Assembly (NCBI RefSeq): GCF_001898805.1
Contig: NZ_MKVJ01000018.1
Span: 200,508 to 264,507, forward strand
From: Leifsonia sp. 71-9
Lineage (GTDB): Bacteria; Actinomycetota; Actinomycetes; Actinomycetales; Microbacteriaceae
DNA length: 64,000 nt
Reading direction: 5' to 3'
Shown: positions 41,832 through 51,268 of the stretch, piece after piece
Numbering within the stretch: position 1 is the stretch's first letter
How the letters are laid out: each line of letters opens with the position of its first letter
Notes under the pieces: model-generated
What the model was told of the DNA's origin: nothing
The model's database searches: none
The model's input: the letters and a program-made list of their open reading frames with translations, nothing else
Program-made: the position numbers and the translations under genes

Positions 41832-43921
41832 CGCGGGACCACCGTCGTGAAGCCGCCGGGCTCGACCGCGATCAATCCACGGGCGCCGACGCTCTGCGCG
41901 CCGCCGACCTGGTGGCCGGTGCTGTCGTAGCGCACGACCGTCACGGGCCCGGTCGTGCTCAGGCGCTGGGGCACGGGGAGCTTCGTCCCGTTGACGTAGA
42001 CGTCGAGGCTCGACGAGCCGGCGAGGGCCAGGTGGGAGACGACGGGCTGGACCAGCACCGCGTCGAGCTTCGCCGTGCCGGAGACGTGCGCCGTGACGGA
42101 GGTCGTCGAGGCGAGCACGGGGAGGGTCAGCGTCTGCGGGAGCAGGAACACCGGACTCGCGCCGCTGCCCTGGGCGGCGTCGGCCCGCACGTTGGCCGTC
42201 GAGCCGAGGGGCACGCTCACCCGGCCGAGCTGGGCGGTCCAGCGCGTGCTCCCCGAGCCGGCCGGAAGCCCGGTCGTGGGGTCGCCTGGTCCCAGATCGG
42301 CGATCGGGAGGAGACGCGCCGCCGAGTGCCCCGCAGGCAGGGTCACGGTGACGGTGGAGCCGGACGAGGCGGCGACGTACGCGCCGCCCGACCAGTTGGC
42401 CGATCCCGTCCACGCGGAGGCGGGCGTCACCACCGACGCCGACCCGGTCAGTCGGCCGGACTCCGCCTCGACGACCTGGATGCCGTCGGCGGCCGTCGTG
42501 CGCGTGAGGGTGGTCGCGGCGCGGGCGATGGCGGGGTGCGCATCCAGCGCGAGCATCGTGAGCTCGGTGTGGATGACCGACTCGGCCCCGCAGTTGCGGT
42601 TGACCGTGCCGTCGGCGGCGATGCCGTCGACGCACACGCCGGTCGTCGGGTCGTAGGCCGGGGTGCCGGCGGGGTTGGCCCCGAAGAACCAGGCGGCCTG
42701 CGCCCCGGCGAGGGCCGCGAGCCCGGCGGCGCCGGTCGCGTCGGAGGCGGCGACGAGCCCTTCGACCCGCGAGTCGACGCCGTACGCGATCTGCGTCCGG
42801 TCGGCCGGGGTGGGCGTCCATCCGTTGTCCGGACCGCCGGACGCGAGGAGCTGCGCGGTGAACTGCGCGAGGTCGGTGGTGGCCGCCTTCTGCAAGGAGG
42901 CATCGTCGAGCACGCTCGCCGCGGCCGTGAGAGCGGCCGGCTGCATCGCGCCCCAGGCGTGCCAGAACGTGGGGGAGTTCGCCTCGGGGAGCAGGGCGCC
43001 GAACGGCCACTGGCCGATCCCGCCGCTCGCGAGCTTCGCGATGCCCTCCGAGTAGTGCGCGAGCGCGGTACGGGCCGTCTGGTCCGCCGGGGCGGCCGCC
43101 GTGTAGGCGGCGAGGCCCAGCACGGCCTCCGCCGTCGGGCTCGCGCTCCCCGAGATCAGCCAGGCGGGCACGGTGACCCCGTTGGCGGTCGTCGTCGTGC
43201 CGTACGCGGCGAGCGACTGGCGGCCGAGCGCGCCGAGCGCGAGCCCGAGCCGGTCGGCCAGGAACCCGGCGAACTGCGGGTCAGCGTCGCGGAATCCCGC
43301 GTAGCCCTCGCCGAGCGCCCAGACCGTGCGGGCGAGCCAGAACGACTCGGCGGAGTCGCTCGGGTCGGGGAGCTCGACGGGGATGGCCGACGGGTTCAGC
43401 GTGCCGTCCGACTGCTGCCAGAGGACCACGTTGCCGGCGTTCGGGCCGGAGTCGGTCTGCAGATACGTGAGCGAGCGCAGCAGTTCGTAGGCGGTCTGCT
43501 TGCTCGACGCGGTGCCGTTCTGCTTCCAGTCGCGCAGGTAGACGACCGCGGCGCGGGAGATGTCGTCCGCATCGAAGGCGCCCTGCGCGTACCAGCCGCG
43601 CGCGGCGTCCGTGATCGGGCCGCCTCCCACGCGGGAGAACGAGCCGTCGGCCTGTCGGTCGGCGTACACCCACGGGGCGCGCGCGGCCGGCTCGGTGTCC
43701 TGCCGGTAGGTCGTGTGCCCGGCGACGCCGGGCAGCAGCGGCACGTCGTCGAGGAGGAAGTCGAGGTGGGCGAGGTTCGTCAGCTTGGCGGGGGCCGCGG
43801 TCGCGCGGGCGGTCGCCGCGTCCGGGGCGGCGGGCGTCGCGGTGGCGGCCGCGGCGGGGAGGGCGAGAGCCGTCGTCACGAGTGTCGCGGTGGCGACGGC
43901 GAGCAGGGTGATCCGCTTCAT
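41828..43921 (-). CDS. Secreted glycoside hydrolase-like protein with C-terminal carbohydrate-binding-like domain
   Basis: 697 residues. A Sec signal peptide of about 25 residues ends at an AAA site. Residues about 50-520 are Ala/Trp-rich helices resembling an (alpha/alpha)6 barrel (SFWLARTVWALGEGYAGF; SPTFWHAWGAMQPAALTAAASVL; IAYGVDSRVEGLVAA). From about 525 a beta domain starting VEAESGRLTG and WSGGAYVAASSG resembles CBM35/CBM6. I cannot assign a GH family or catalytic residues. As first gene of the operon it probably degrades the polymer outside the cell, and the products are then imported. Confidence 0.65.
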   Translation of the reverse strand: MKRITLLAVATATLVTTALALPAAAATATPAAPDAATARATAAPAKLTNLAHLDFLLDDVPLLPGVAGHTTYRQDTEPAARAPWVYADRQADGSFSRVGGGPITDAARGWYAQGAFDADDISRAAVVYLRDWKQNGTASSKQTAYELLRSLTYLQTDSGPNAGNVVLWQQSDGTLNPSAIPVELPDPSDSAESFWLARTVWALGEGYAGFRDADPQFAGFLADRLGLALGALGRQSLAAYGTTTTANGVTVPAWLISGSASPTAEAVLGLAAYTAAAPADQTARTALAHYSEGIAKLASGGIGQWPFGALLPEANSPTFWHAWGAMQPAALTAAASVLDDASLQKAATTDLAQFTAQLLASGGPDNGWTPTPADRTQIAYGVDSRVEGLVAASDATGAAGLAALAGAQAAWFFGANPAGTPAYDPTTGVCVDGIAADGTVNRNCGAESVIHTELTMLALDAHPAIARAATTLTRTTAADGIQVVEAESGRLTGSASVVTPASAWTGSANWSGGAYVAASSGSTVTVTLPAGHSAARLLPIADLGPGDPTTGLPAGSGSTRWTAQLGRVSVPLGSTANVRADAAQGSGASPVFLLPQTLTLPVLASTTSVTAHVSGTAKLDAVLVQPVVSHLALAGSSSLDVYVNGTKLPVPQRLSTTGPVTVVRYDSTGHQVGGAQSVGARGLIAVEPGGFTTVVPR

Positions 43922-43956
43922 TGCGATTCCTTCGTCTGGTGACCGGGAGGATGACC

Positions 43957-43968
43957 TAAACCGGTTTA
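43957..43968. promoter_or_regulatory. LacI-type operator ahead of the glycan operon
   Basis: TAAACCGGTTTA, a perfect 12-base palindrome with central CG, 36 bases upstream of the first gene. This is the classic shape of LacI-family sites. Confidence 0.8.
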
Positions 43969-44110
43969 ACGCACCGTAGGCGGATCCGGCGGATCTGTCA
44001 ACGGGCGTTCCCGCCCCAGGTGGTCGGGGGCTTGTGGCACCGGTGGCGGCAGGCGAGACTGAACGGACCGGTCGCGGACGACCGCCACCGGCGACGACCG
44101 AGGAGGAACC

Positions 44111-45232
44111 GTGGAATACAAGGACATTCCCACCAAGGCCGACATCGAGAGGATCTCCGCTCTGCGCGAGCCCGGATGCGTCAGCATCTACCTGCCCACC
44201 GGCACCACCCCGCCCGAGGCGGACCGCGCGCGCATCGAGCTCAAGAACCACCTCAGCCAGGCCGTGCGCGCGCTGGAGACGCTCGGCGTCTCGAAGGCCC
44301 GCATCGGCGCTGTCCAGGCGGAGGGGGAGGTGATCCTCGAGGACCGCGACTTCTGGCGCTACCAGTCCCGCTCGCTGGCCGTCTTCCTCGACGGCGAGGT
44401 GGCGCAGACCTTCCGCCTGCCGAACCGGCTGACCAGCGCGTGCGAGGTCGCCGACCGGTTCTACGTGAAGCCGCTGCTGCGCGCGATCACGTTCCCGCAG
44501 TCCGCGCTCATCCTGGCACTCGCCCAGAACTCCGTGCGGCTGATCCGGATCGCCGCGGAGGCGCCTCCCACGCCCGTCGAGGTCGAGGGGATGCCGCAGG
44601 ACGTGGCCTCCGCGGCCGGGCTCCCGTCGATCAGCGGGCGCTCACCGGACGGCCGCGTCCAGGGCTCCGAGGGCCAGAAGGTGCGGATGCTCGAGTACGT
44701 GCAGGCCATCGACCGCGCGCTGCACCCGCTGCTCGCGAACAGCACGGAGCCGCTCATCCTGGCGGCCGCGGAGCCGCTCAGCGGCATCTTCCGCGGCGCG
44801 AGCACCTACCCGCGCCTCGTCGAGGAGACGATCGGCGGCAACCCGGAGGAGAAGACCGACGAGGAGCTCTCGACGGCCGCGCGCGGGGTGCTCGACGCCC
44901 TCTACGCCCGCAAGACCGAGGAGCTGAAGGACGACTTCGAAGCGCGGATCGCGGCGGGGACGGCGCTGGTCGACCTGAGCGACATCGCCAGGGCGGCAAC
45001 GTTCGGTGCGGTGGAGGCGCTGGTCTTCGACATCGACCGGCGCGTCCCGGGCACCGTCGACGACGAGAGCGGCGCGATCAGCCTCGCGGACGACGACGCG
45101 CCGGGCCACTACGGCGTGGTGGACGAGATCATCCGCCGTTCGCTCGCGTCGAAGGCCAAGGTCTACGCGGTCCGCGCGGAGGATGTGCCCGGTGGAGGCG
45201 CGGTCGCCGCGGCGGTGCGCTTCCCCGTCTAG
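44111..45232 (+). CDS. baeRF family 3 protein (archaeo-eukaryotic release factor-like)
   Basis: 373-residue protein of the bacterial archaeo-eukaryotic release factor family 3. EPGCVSIYLPTGTTPPEADRARIELKN is a typical N-terminal segment, and the central and C-terminal domains (GIFRGASTYPRLVEETIGGNPEE; ALVFDIDRRVPGTVDDESG) follow the family order. These proteins resemble eRF1/Pelota but lack a known role in termination. The GTG at 44111 follows GAGGAGG. It is divergent from the glycan operon and converges with DUF2017 after nine bases. Confidence 0.82.
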   Translation: MEYKDIPTKADIERISALREPGCVSIYLPTGTTPPEADRARIELKNHLSQAVRALETLGVSKARIGAVQAEGEVILEDRDFWRYQSRSLAVFLDGEVAQTFRLPNRLTSACEVADRFYVKPLLRAITFPQSALILALAQNSVRLIRIAAEAPPTPVEVEGMPQDVASAAGLPSISGRSPDGRVQGSEGQKVRMLEYVQAIDRALHPLLANSTEPLILAAAEPLSGIFRGASTYPRLVEETIGGNPEEKTDEELSTAARGVLDALYARKTEELKDDFEARIAAGTALVDLSDIARAATFGAVEALVFDIDRRVPGTVDDESGAISLADDDAPGHYGVVDEIIRRSLASKAKVYAVRAEDVPGGGAVAAAVRFPV

Positions 45233-45241
45233 CGGCGGCGT

Positions 45242-45745
45242 CTAGCGGCGGCTGAGGGACAGCACGAGGGACTCCTGCACGACGGCGAGCCAGTCGAAGA
45301 CCGTCCGGCGGATCTGCGACTCCTCGTCGTGCAGGTCTCCCTCGTCGCCGTCCTGCACGATCCCGAGCCGGGCCGCGAGCACGAGGCGGATGTCGGTCAA
45401 GCAGCGGAGCCAGGCGGTCGCCTGCGCTTCGTCGAGCGTGACGTCCACCCGGGAGGCGTCGGACCGGGCGAGGCATTCCACGACGATGCGGGCGTTGAGA
45501 GCCTTGCGCTCCGCGATGCCGTCCGCGGTGAAGCGGCGGAACTCGGCCGACGCCACCGGATCCCCGGGGTAGGCGTCGGGCATCAGCCGGATCAGGGCCG
45601 GATCGCTGCGGAGCTCGTCGTCCTCGATCGCCGCCTCGGAGGCCAGCTCGGCGGCGTCGGTGGCGAGGCGCAGCAGCAGCTCCGCCTCCTCCGACTCGAA
45701 GCGGGCGGTGACGCGGCCGTGGCCGACGGGGTGGAAGAGCCTCAT
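45242..45745 (-). CDS. DUF2017 family protein
   Basis: 167-residue helical, acidic protein of the actinobacterial DUF2017 family, usually encoded directly after clpS, as here (ATGA overlap). Features are [39 protein letters not shown] and a last helix [19 protein letters not shown]. Function is unknown. The constant pairing with clpS suggests a link to the N-end rule/ClpCP system, which is inference. Confidence 0.85.
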   Translation of the reverse strand: MRLFHPVGHGRVTARFESEEAELLLRLATDAAELASEAAIEDDELRSDPALIRLMPDAYPGDPVASAEFRRFTADGIAERKALNARIVVECLARSDASRVDVTLDEAQATAWLRCLTDIRLVLAARLGIVQDGDEGDLHDEESQIRRTVFDWLAVVQESLVLSLSRR

Positions 45746-46044
45746 GCGTCGGCCTTCGTCAGCGTCGCCCACAGCCCGTAGTCGTGCATCGCCTCCACGT
45801 GCCGCTCCATCTCCTCGCGGGTGCCGGTCGCGACCACCGCGCGACCCTCGTTGTGCACCAGCATCATCAGGCGTTCGGCCTCCTTGCGGGGATACCCGAA
45901 GTACGTGCGGAACACGTGGGTGACGTACGACATGAGGTTCACCGGGTCGTTCCACACGATGGTGACCCAGGGTGCGCCGAGCTCGAGGCGCTCCTCGAGG
46001 CCGACCGACCCCTCGGTCCGCTCCACCGGTCGCGCATCCGTCAT
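45742..46044 (-). CDS. clpS: ATP-dependent Clp protease adaptor ClpS
   Basis: 100-residue adaptor that delivers N-degron substrates to ClpC/Clp[19 protein letters not shown] carries the conserved N-x-x-x-N/D-P segment, [17 protein letters not shown] the central helix with the His used for binding, and [16 protein letters not shown] the C-terminal part. It overlaps DUF2017 downstream and the GH15 gene upstream by four bases each, so all three form one operon. Confidence 0.93.
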   Translation of the reverse strand: MTDARPVERTEGSVGLEERLELGAPWVTIVWNDPVNLMSYVTHVFRTYFGYPRKEAERLMMLVHNEGRAVVATGTREEMERHVEAMHDYGLWATLTKADA

Positions 46045-47816
46045 CGGCTCGCCGCCGCGATCGCGTCCGCCGCCCGCACGAGCGTGAGGTGCGTGAGGGC
46101 CTGGGGAGTGTTGCCGGCCTGCGACCGGCCGTCGACGTCGTATTCCTCGGAGAGCATGCCGACATCGTTGGCGAGCGACACCAGCCGGTCCATCAGACGC
46201 CGCGCGTCGTCCAGCCGGTGCGAATGCGCATACTGCTCGACCAGCCAGAACGAGCAGGCCAGGAACGGGTGCTCGCCCGGCGGCAGCCCGTCGACGCCCT
46301 GCTCGGTGCGGTAGCGCAGCACCAGGTCGTCGCGCAGCAGGTCCTCCTCGATCGCCCGGACCGTCCCGAGCATCCGCGGATCCTCCCAGTCGACGTAGCC
46401 GACCTGGGCGAGCTGGAGCAGCGACGCGTCCACCTCCCGCGTGCCGTAGTGCTGCACGTAGGTGCCGCGCACCCGGTCGAACCCGTTCGCCTCGATGTCG
46501 GCGCGGACCTCGTCGCGCAGGGTCCGCCAGCGGACCACCGGCCCCTCGAGCCCGTCGCGCTCCACCGCGCGGACCGCGCAGTCGAACGCCGCCCAGACCA
46601 GCGCCCGCGAGTGCGTGAAGGTCTGCGGCTCGCCCCGGATCTCCCAGATGCCGTGGTCAGGCTCGCGCCAGTGCTCCTCCAGGTAGCCCATGAGTGAACG
46701 CTGCAACGCCCAGGAGAACCGCGTCTCGCCATCCCCGACCCGGCGGCCGCGATCGAGCCCGATCATCACCTCGCCGATCACATCGGCCTGGAACTGCGTC
46801 GACGCGCCGTTGCCCACGCGCACGGGATGCGCCCCCTGATACCCGGGCAGCGAGGTGAGCTCCCGCTCGTCGAGGTCGCGCTCGCCGGAGAGCCCGTACA
46901 TGATCTGCAGGTCGCCCGGGTCGCCGGCGATGGAGCGCAGCAGCCAGTCGCGCCAGTGGTCGACGTAGTCGTCGTAGCCGTGCGCGAGCAGCACGCCGAT
47001 CGTGAGCGACGCGTCGCGCAGCCAGACGTAGCGGTAGTCCCAGTTGCGCTCGCCGCCGAACGCCTCGGGGAGGGAGGTCGTGGCCGCGGCCACGATCCCG
47101 CCGGTCTCGAGGTGGGTCAGGGCGCGCAGGAGCAGCAGCGAGCGCACCACCTCGTCGCGGTACGGGCCGTCGTGGTCGCAGCCCTCGGCCCAGCGGGTCC
47201 ACCAGGTGCGGGTCTGCTCGAGCGCGTGGTCGACGTCGAGCGCCTCGGGGGTCGCCCGGTGCGAGGGGAACCAGGTGAGGCTGAGGTCGACCGTCTCGCC
47301 GGCCTTCACGGTGAACTCGCCGTGGTGCGCGTGGTCGGTCGCGTGGAGCACCGGCCCGCGCACGACGATGGCGTCGGGGCCGGCGACCGCGACGAGCGCG
47401 GAGGGGTGTTCCGCGGTGTCCTTGCGCACCCAGGGGACGGCCGACGCGTAGCCGAAGCGGATCCGCAGCTCCTGCTGCATCCGCACCGTCCCGCTCACCC
47501 CGCGCACCCGGCGGATCACGTCGGCGCGGTGGTCGCCCATCGGCATCGTGTCGGTGACCTCCACCTCCCCGTCGGCGGTGCGCCAGCGCGTGAGGAGCGT
47601 CATCGTGTCGCCCTCGTAGCGGCGCGTGCTCTTCGCGGAGGCGTCGACGGGCGCGACGAGCCAGCGGCCGTGGTCCTCGGTGCCGAGGAGGGCGCCGAAC
47701 ATCGACGACGAGTCGTAGCGGGGGAGGCACAGCCAGTCGATGCTGCCGTCCTTGCCCACGAGCGCTCCGGTGAAGCAGTCACTGATCAGGGCGTATTCCT
47801 CGATGGGGAGCGACAT
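46041..47816 (-). CDS. GH15 family glucoamylase/trehalase-like hydrolase
   Basis: 591-residue intracellular GH15 enzyme. The N-terminal beta domain has [31 protein letters not shown]. The (alpha/alpha)6 barrel includes [27 protein letters not shown] with conserved Trp/Arg/Asp residues, and the C-terminal [22 protein letters not shown] holds the likely catalytic base Glu. In Actinobacteria such proteins act as trehalases or glucoamylases, and otsAB for trehalose synthesis lies 11 kb away. The ATG start is divergent from the zwf-like gene with 29 bases between. Confidence 0.88.
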   Translation of the reverse strand: MSLPIEEYALISDCFTGALVGKDGSIDWLCLPRYDSSSMFGALLGTEDHGRWLVAPVDASAKSTRRYEGDTMTLLTRWRTADGEVEVTDTMPMGDHRADVIRRVRGVSGTVRMQQELRIRFGYASAVPWVRKDTAEHPSALVAVAGPDAIVVRGPVLHATDHAHHGEFTVKAGETVDLSLTWFPSHRATPEALDVDHALEQTRTWWTRWAEGCDHDGPYRDEVVRSLLLLRALTHLETGGIVAAATTSLPEAFGGERNWDYRYVWLRDASLTIGVLLAHGYDDYVDHWRDWLLRSIAGDPGDLQIMYGLSGERDLDERELTSLPGYQGAHPVRVGNGASTQFQADVIGEVMIGLDRGRRVGDGETRFSWALQRSLMGYLEEHWREPDHGIWEIRGEPQTFTHSRALVWAAFDCAVRAVERDGLEGPVVRWRTLRDEVRADIEANGFDRVRGTYVQHYGTREVDASLLQLAQVGYVDWEDPRMLGTVRAIEEDLLRDDLVLRYRTEQGVDGLPPGEHPFLACSFWLVEQYAHSHRLDDARRLMDRLVSLANDVGMLSEEYDVDGRSQAGNTPQALTHLTLVRAADAIAAASR

Positions 47817-47832
47817 ATCCCCAGTATGGCCG

Positions 47833-47838
47833 TACTGT
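47833..47838 (+). promoter_or_regulatory. -10 box of the zwf-like gene
   Basis: TACTGT seven bases ahead of the ATG at 47846. Confidence 0.45.
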
Positions 47839-47845
47839 GATGGTC

Positions 47846-49222
47846 ATGACGCAGACCGTCGACACTCTCGCGATTCTCGGAGCGAGCGGCGATCTTTCCG
47901 CCCGCCTGCTCCTCCCCGCCATCGGCCAGCTCCTGTCCGACCACCCGGACCGCCGGTTCCGGCTGGTGGGCGCCGGCTTCGAGGATTGGACCGACGCCCA
48001 TTGGCGTTCGGTCGTCCGCGCGTCCTTCACGACGATGAAGGCGTCGGGCCCCGCGGTGGAGGAGGTGCTGAAAGAGACCGTCTACGTGCAGGCCGACGTG
48101 ACCCAGGCGGCGGACCTCGAACGCATCCTCGCCGCGTGCGAGGGAGCGCCGGCGCTCTACTTCGCCCTGCCGCCCGCGATCACCGCGAAGGCGTGCGGCG
48201 TGCTCGGCACGATCGACCTGCCGCGCGGGCTGACGCTCGCCCTGGAGAAGCCGTTCGGCACCGACAAGCGCAGTGCGATCGCGCTCAACAAGCAGCTCGC
48301 CACGCTGGTGCCGGAGGAGCGCATCCACCGCGTCGACCACTTCCTCGGCCGGTCGACGGTGTTCAACCTGATCGGGCTGCGGTTCGCGAACAGCATCCTG
48401 GAGCCGCTCTGGAACAGCGACCACATCGAGCGCGTCGACATCGTGTACGACGAGTCCCTGGCGCTGGAGGGGCGCGCCCGCTACTACGACAACGCCGGTG
48501 CGCTGGTCGACATGATCCAGAGCCACCTCCTGCAGGTCCTGGCCGTGGTGGCGATGGAGCCGCCGTCGACGCTCGACGCGGTCGACCTCCGCGACGCCAA
48601 GGCCACCGTGCTGCGCGCCACCCGCGTGTGGAACGACAGCCCGGTGGAGTCGAGCCGCCGGGCCCGCTACACGGCGGGCCAGGTCGAGGGCGAGTCCGTC
48701 CCCTCCTACGTGAAGGAGCCCGGCGTCGACGCGTCGCGCGGCACGGAGACGCTCGCCGAGGTGACCGTGCAGATCGACACCTGGCGCTGGGCCGGCGTCC
48801 CGTTCACCCTGCGTTCCGGCAAGGCGCTGGGGGAGCGGCGGCGGGAGGTCGTGGTGACCTTCAAGCCCGCCCGGCACGTGCCGACGGGCCTCAAGGGCAC
48901 GAAGGAACCGACCAAGCTGCGGATCATGCTGGCGCCGGACGAGATGTCGCTGGAGCTCAACGTGAATGGCCCGGGGGATCCGTTCGAGATCGAGCGGGCG
49001 TCGCTGAGCGTCTCGTTCGGTCCGGGACAGCTCCTGGCCTACGGGGAGGTCCTGGAGGGGATCCTGGACGGGGACCCGTCGCTCTCGGTGCGCGGAGACA
49101 CGGCGGTCGACTGCTGGCGGATCGTCGCGCCGGTTCTGACGGAGTGGCGCAAGGACGAGGTCCCGCTGCAGAACTACCGAGCGGGATCGGGGGGCCCGGC
49201 GTCCTGGAAGCGGATCGGCTGA
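47846..49222 (+). CDS. zwf: Glucose-6-phosphate dehydrogenase-like protein
   Basis: 458-residue member of the G6PD family (first step of the oxidative pentose phosphate pathway). The NADP-binding start is LAILGASGDLSARLLLPAIGQLL, with LALEKPFGTD and a substrate segment RVDHFLGRS. In well-studied enzymes this segment is DHYLGKE; here Tyr is Phe and the phosphate-binding Lys is Arg. The usual partners (opcA, tal, tkt) are absent. It may be a second, divergent G6PD; the name is by similarity. The ATG at 47846 is preferred over GTG/ATG at 47837/47840 because of the -10 box. Confidence 0.82.
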   Translation: MTQTVDTLAILGASGDLSARLLLPAIGQLLSDHPDRRFRLVGAGFEDWTDAHWRSVVRASFTTMKASGPAVEEVLKETVYVQADVTQAADLERILAACEGAPALYFALPPAITAKACGVLGTIDLPRGLTLALEKPFGTDKRSAIALNKQLATLVPEERIHRVDHFLGRSTVFNLIGLRFANSILEPLWNSDHIERVDIVYDESLALEGRARYYDNAGALVDMIQSHLLQVLAVVAMEPPSTLDAVDLRDAKATVLRATRVWNDSPVESSRRARYTAGQVEGESVPSYVKEPGVDASRGTETLAEVTVQIDTWRWAGVPFTLRSGKALGERRREVVVTFKPARHVPTGLKGTKEPTKLRIMLAPDEMSLELNVNGPGDPFEIERASLSVSFGPGQLLAYGEVLEGILDGDPSLSVRGDTAVDCWRIVAPVLTEWRKDEVPLQNYRAGSGGPASWKRIG

Positions 49223-49234
49223 GCCCGGAAGGGG

Positions 49235-49681
49235 TCAGGCGGCGTTGCGTTCCACGATCGCGGGGATCTCGCCCGTGACGGGCTTGCGGAGGTCGGTCCA
49301 CACGGTGATGGGAGCGGGCTCCCAGCCGAACGCGGCCGGCTCGTCGCTCTCCGGAGTCTCGACGACGCTCTCGGCGACCGGAGCGCTCTCGGCCGAGGCG
49401 AGGTGCTGCGGTTCGGTGACCGCGCCGATCTCGCCGGCCTCGAGCCGGTTGCGGGCGTCGACGAGCGCCGCGGCGATGCCGACGGAGACCGACTGCGCGA
49501 GCACGGAGTGGAAGATGGTGTCGGTGTCGTCGGCCGAACGGCGCGAGACCGTCCATTCGCCGTCCTCGCCGATCAGCTCGGCGATCTTGACATGCACGAT
49601 CTCGAGGATCTGCGCGTCCGTCAACTGAGGGACCGGCGCCGCCGGAACCTCGGCCGCGGCGTGCCGCCTGCGTCCAAACAT
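49235..49681 (-). CDS. Hypothetical acidic protein
   Basis: 148 residues, family not recognised. A basic start MFGRRRHAAAE is followed by a helical domain (TDAQILEIVHVKIAELIGEDGEWTVSRRS; AQSVSVGIAAALVDARNRLEAGEIG). The rest is a low-complexity Glu/Ser/Val/Ala stretch and a C-terminal ITVWTDLRKPVTGEIPAIVE. The ATG complementary to 49679-49681 has GGAAGGGG eight bases upstream. No membrane segment. It converges with the zwf-like gene. Confidence 0.65.
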   Translation of the reverse strand: MFGRRRHAAAEVPAAPVPQLTDAQILEIVHVKIAELIGEDGEWTVSRRSADDTDTIFHSVLAQSVSVGIAAALVDARNRLEAGEIGAVTEPQHLASAESAPVAESVVETPESDEPAAFGWEPAPITVWTDLRKPVTGEIPAIVERNAA

Positions 49682-49779
49682 CGCGATACCCCTTCCCTGG
49701 CTCTCCGTCGTTACCAGTGTCGGGGAGGAACGAGCTGTCTGCGGCGTGGACACGCCGGTTGATCAGCGGAATTCCGCGG

Positions 49780-49998
49780 TCAGGAGCCTTTTCGGGAGCC
49801 CAGCGGCTTCGACTCGCGCTCGGCGGCGTCCTTGGAGTCCTCCACCACGGTCCCGATCGCGATCGCCAGGGAGAGGGCGGCGCTGATCCAGAGCAGGGGG
49901 ACACGCCAGTCCCGCACCCCGTTCCTGGTCGACTGGATGGTGGTCCACAGGCCCATGACGGCCGAGAGCACCGCGCCATTGAAGACGTACTTGCGCAT
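49780..49998 (-). CDS. Small membrane protein with two helices
   Basis: 72 residues. MRKYVFNGAVLSAVMGLWTTIQ is followed by a polar loop (RNGVRDWR), a second helix VPLLWISAALSLAIAIGTVV, and a charged C-terminus (EDSKDAAERESKPL). The ATG at 49998 has GG six bases upstream (GAAAGG). Another ATG six bases earlier overlaps that site. Not assigned to a family. It is divergent from the ion transporter gene. Confidence 0.6.
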   Translation of the reverse strand: MRKYVFNGAVLSAVMGLWTTIQSTRNGVRDWRVPLLWISAALSLAIAIGTVVEDSKDAAERESKPLGSRKGS

Positions 49999-50074
49999 CC
50001 GCATCCTTTCGCTCTCCCCGTAGCGTACGCTGCCTACGGCGCCGGGGGGACCCGGGCCGGAGGAAGGGATCGGG

Positions 50075-51229
50075 ATGCGCACTGCCGTCGTCGGGGCGGT
50101 CCTGCTCGTGCTCGGGGCGATCGCGGTCGCGGTCGGGATCCTGCCGGTGCCCGAGGTCGCGGTCTTGTGGGATCGGGTGTGGCCCATCCTGCTCTTCGTG
50201 GTCGCGGTGACGGTCGTCACCGAGCTGGCGGCGGAGGCCGGCCTCTTCACCTGGGTCGCCCAGCGGACCGCGCGGTGGGGGCGCGGGCGCGCCTGGGTGC
50301 TCTGGCTGCTCGTGGTCCTGGTCGCCGCGCTGTGCACGGTCTTCCTCTCGCTCGACACGACCGCGGTGCTGCTGACGCCGGTCGTGATCGTGCTCGCCCG
50401 CCATGCCGGGCTCAACCCGCTGCCGTTCGCGCTGACGACGGTGTGGATGGCCAACGCGGGCTCGCTGCTGCTGCCGGTCTCGAATCTGACCAACCTGCTG
50501 GCCCAGCACGCCATGGGCGACCCCACGCCGGTGGCGTTCGCAGCCTTGATGTGGGCTCCGGCGCTGGTCGCGATGGTGGTGCCGATGGTGGCCGTCTTCC
50601 TCATCGCGCGGCGCTCGCTGGTGGTCCGCTACGAGCCGGGCGAGGAGGAGCCGGTCGGCGACCGGGTGCTCTTCGGGACCAGCGCGATCGTCGTCGTCGC
50701 CCTCGTCCCGCTGCTCGTCTCGGGGCTGCCCGTGTGGCTTCCGGCGTCCGGGGCCGCGATCGTGCTCGGCGCGGTGTTCCTGGTGCGGCGGCGCTCGGTG
50801 CTCCGCTTCGGGCTCATCCCGTGGCAGCTCGTCGTTCTGGCCGCCGGGTTGTTCCTGTTCATCGAGGCCCTGCACGCCGTCGGGCTCGGCGCGGTGCTGG
50901 CCGCCGTGTCGGGCACCGGGGAGTCGCCGCTCGCCCTGCTGCGGCTGTCGCTGACCGGGATGGTCGGAGCGAACGCGATCGACAACCTCCCCGCGTATCT
51001 GGCGCTGGAGCCGGTGGCGGGATCGCCGGCGCGGCTCGCCGCCCTGCTCATCGGCGTCAACGCGGGACCGCTGATCACCCCGTGGGCGTCGCTGGCGACG
51101 CTCCTCTGGCATCAGCGCCTGACGTCGTTCGACGTCGAGCTGCGCTGGAAGCGCTACGTGCTGCTCGGCGCGGTGGTCGCCCCGGTCACGGTCGTCCTCG
51201 CCACGCTGGCCCTCGCGCTCACCGTCTGA
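50075..51229 (+). CDS. ArsB/SLC13-type ion transporter
   Basis: 384-residue membrane protein of the ion transporter superfamily (ArsB/NhaD/CitM). The two hairpin motifs are FLSLDTTAVLLTPVVIVLARH with NLTNLLAQHAMGDPTP in the first half, and MVGANAIDNLPAYLALEP with LITPWASLATLLWH in the second. The substrate may be arsenite, an organic anion or sodium; the absence of an arsR or arsC neighbour gives no support to arsenite. GGAGGAAGGG ahead of the ATG is a strong ribosome site. Confidence 0.82.
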   Translation: MRTAVVGAVLLVLGAIAVAVGILPVPEVAVLWDRVWPILLFVVAVTVVTELAAEAGLFTWVAQRTARWGRGRAWVLWLLVVLVAALCTVFLSLDTTAVLLTPVVIVLARHAGLNPLPFALTTVWMANAGSLLLPVSNLTNLLAQHAMGDPTPVAFAALMWAPALVAMVVPMVAVFLIARRSLVVRYEPGEEEPVGDRVLFGTSAIVVVALVPLLVSGLPVWLPASGAAIVLGAVFLVRRRSVLRFGLIPWQLVVLAAGLFLFIEALHAVGLGAVLAAVSGTGESPLALLRLSLTGMVGANAIDNLPAYLALEPVAGSPARLAALLIGVNAGPLITPWASLATLLWHQRLTSFDVELRWKRYVLLGAVVAPVTVVLATLALALTV

Positions 51230-51268
51230 GCGGCGACCGCGAGGGCAGGGGCGCGGGCGACGTGGCGG

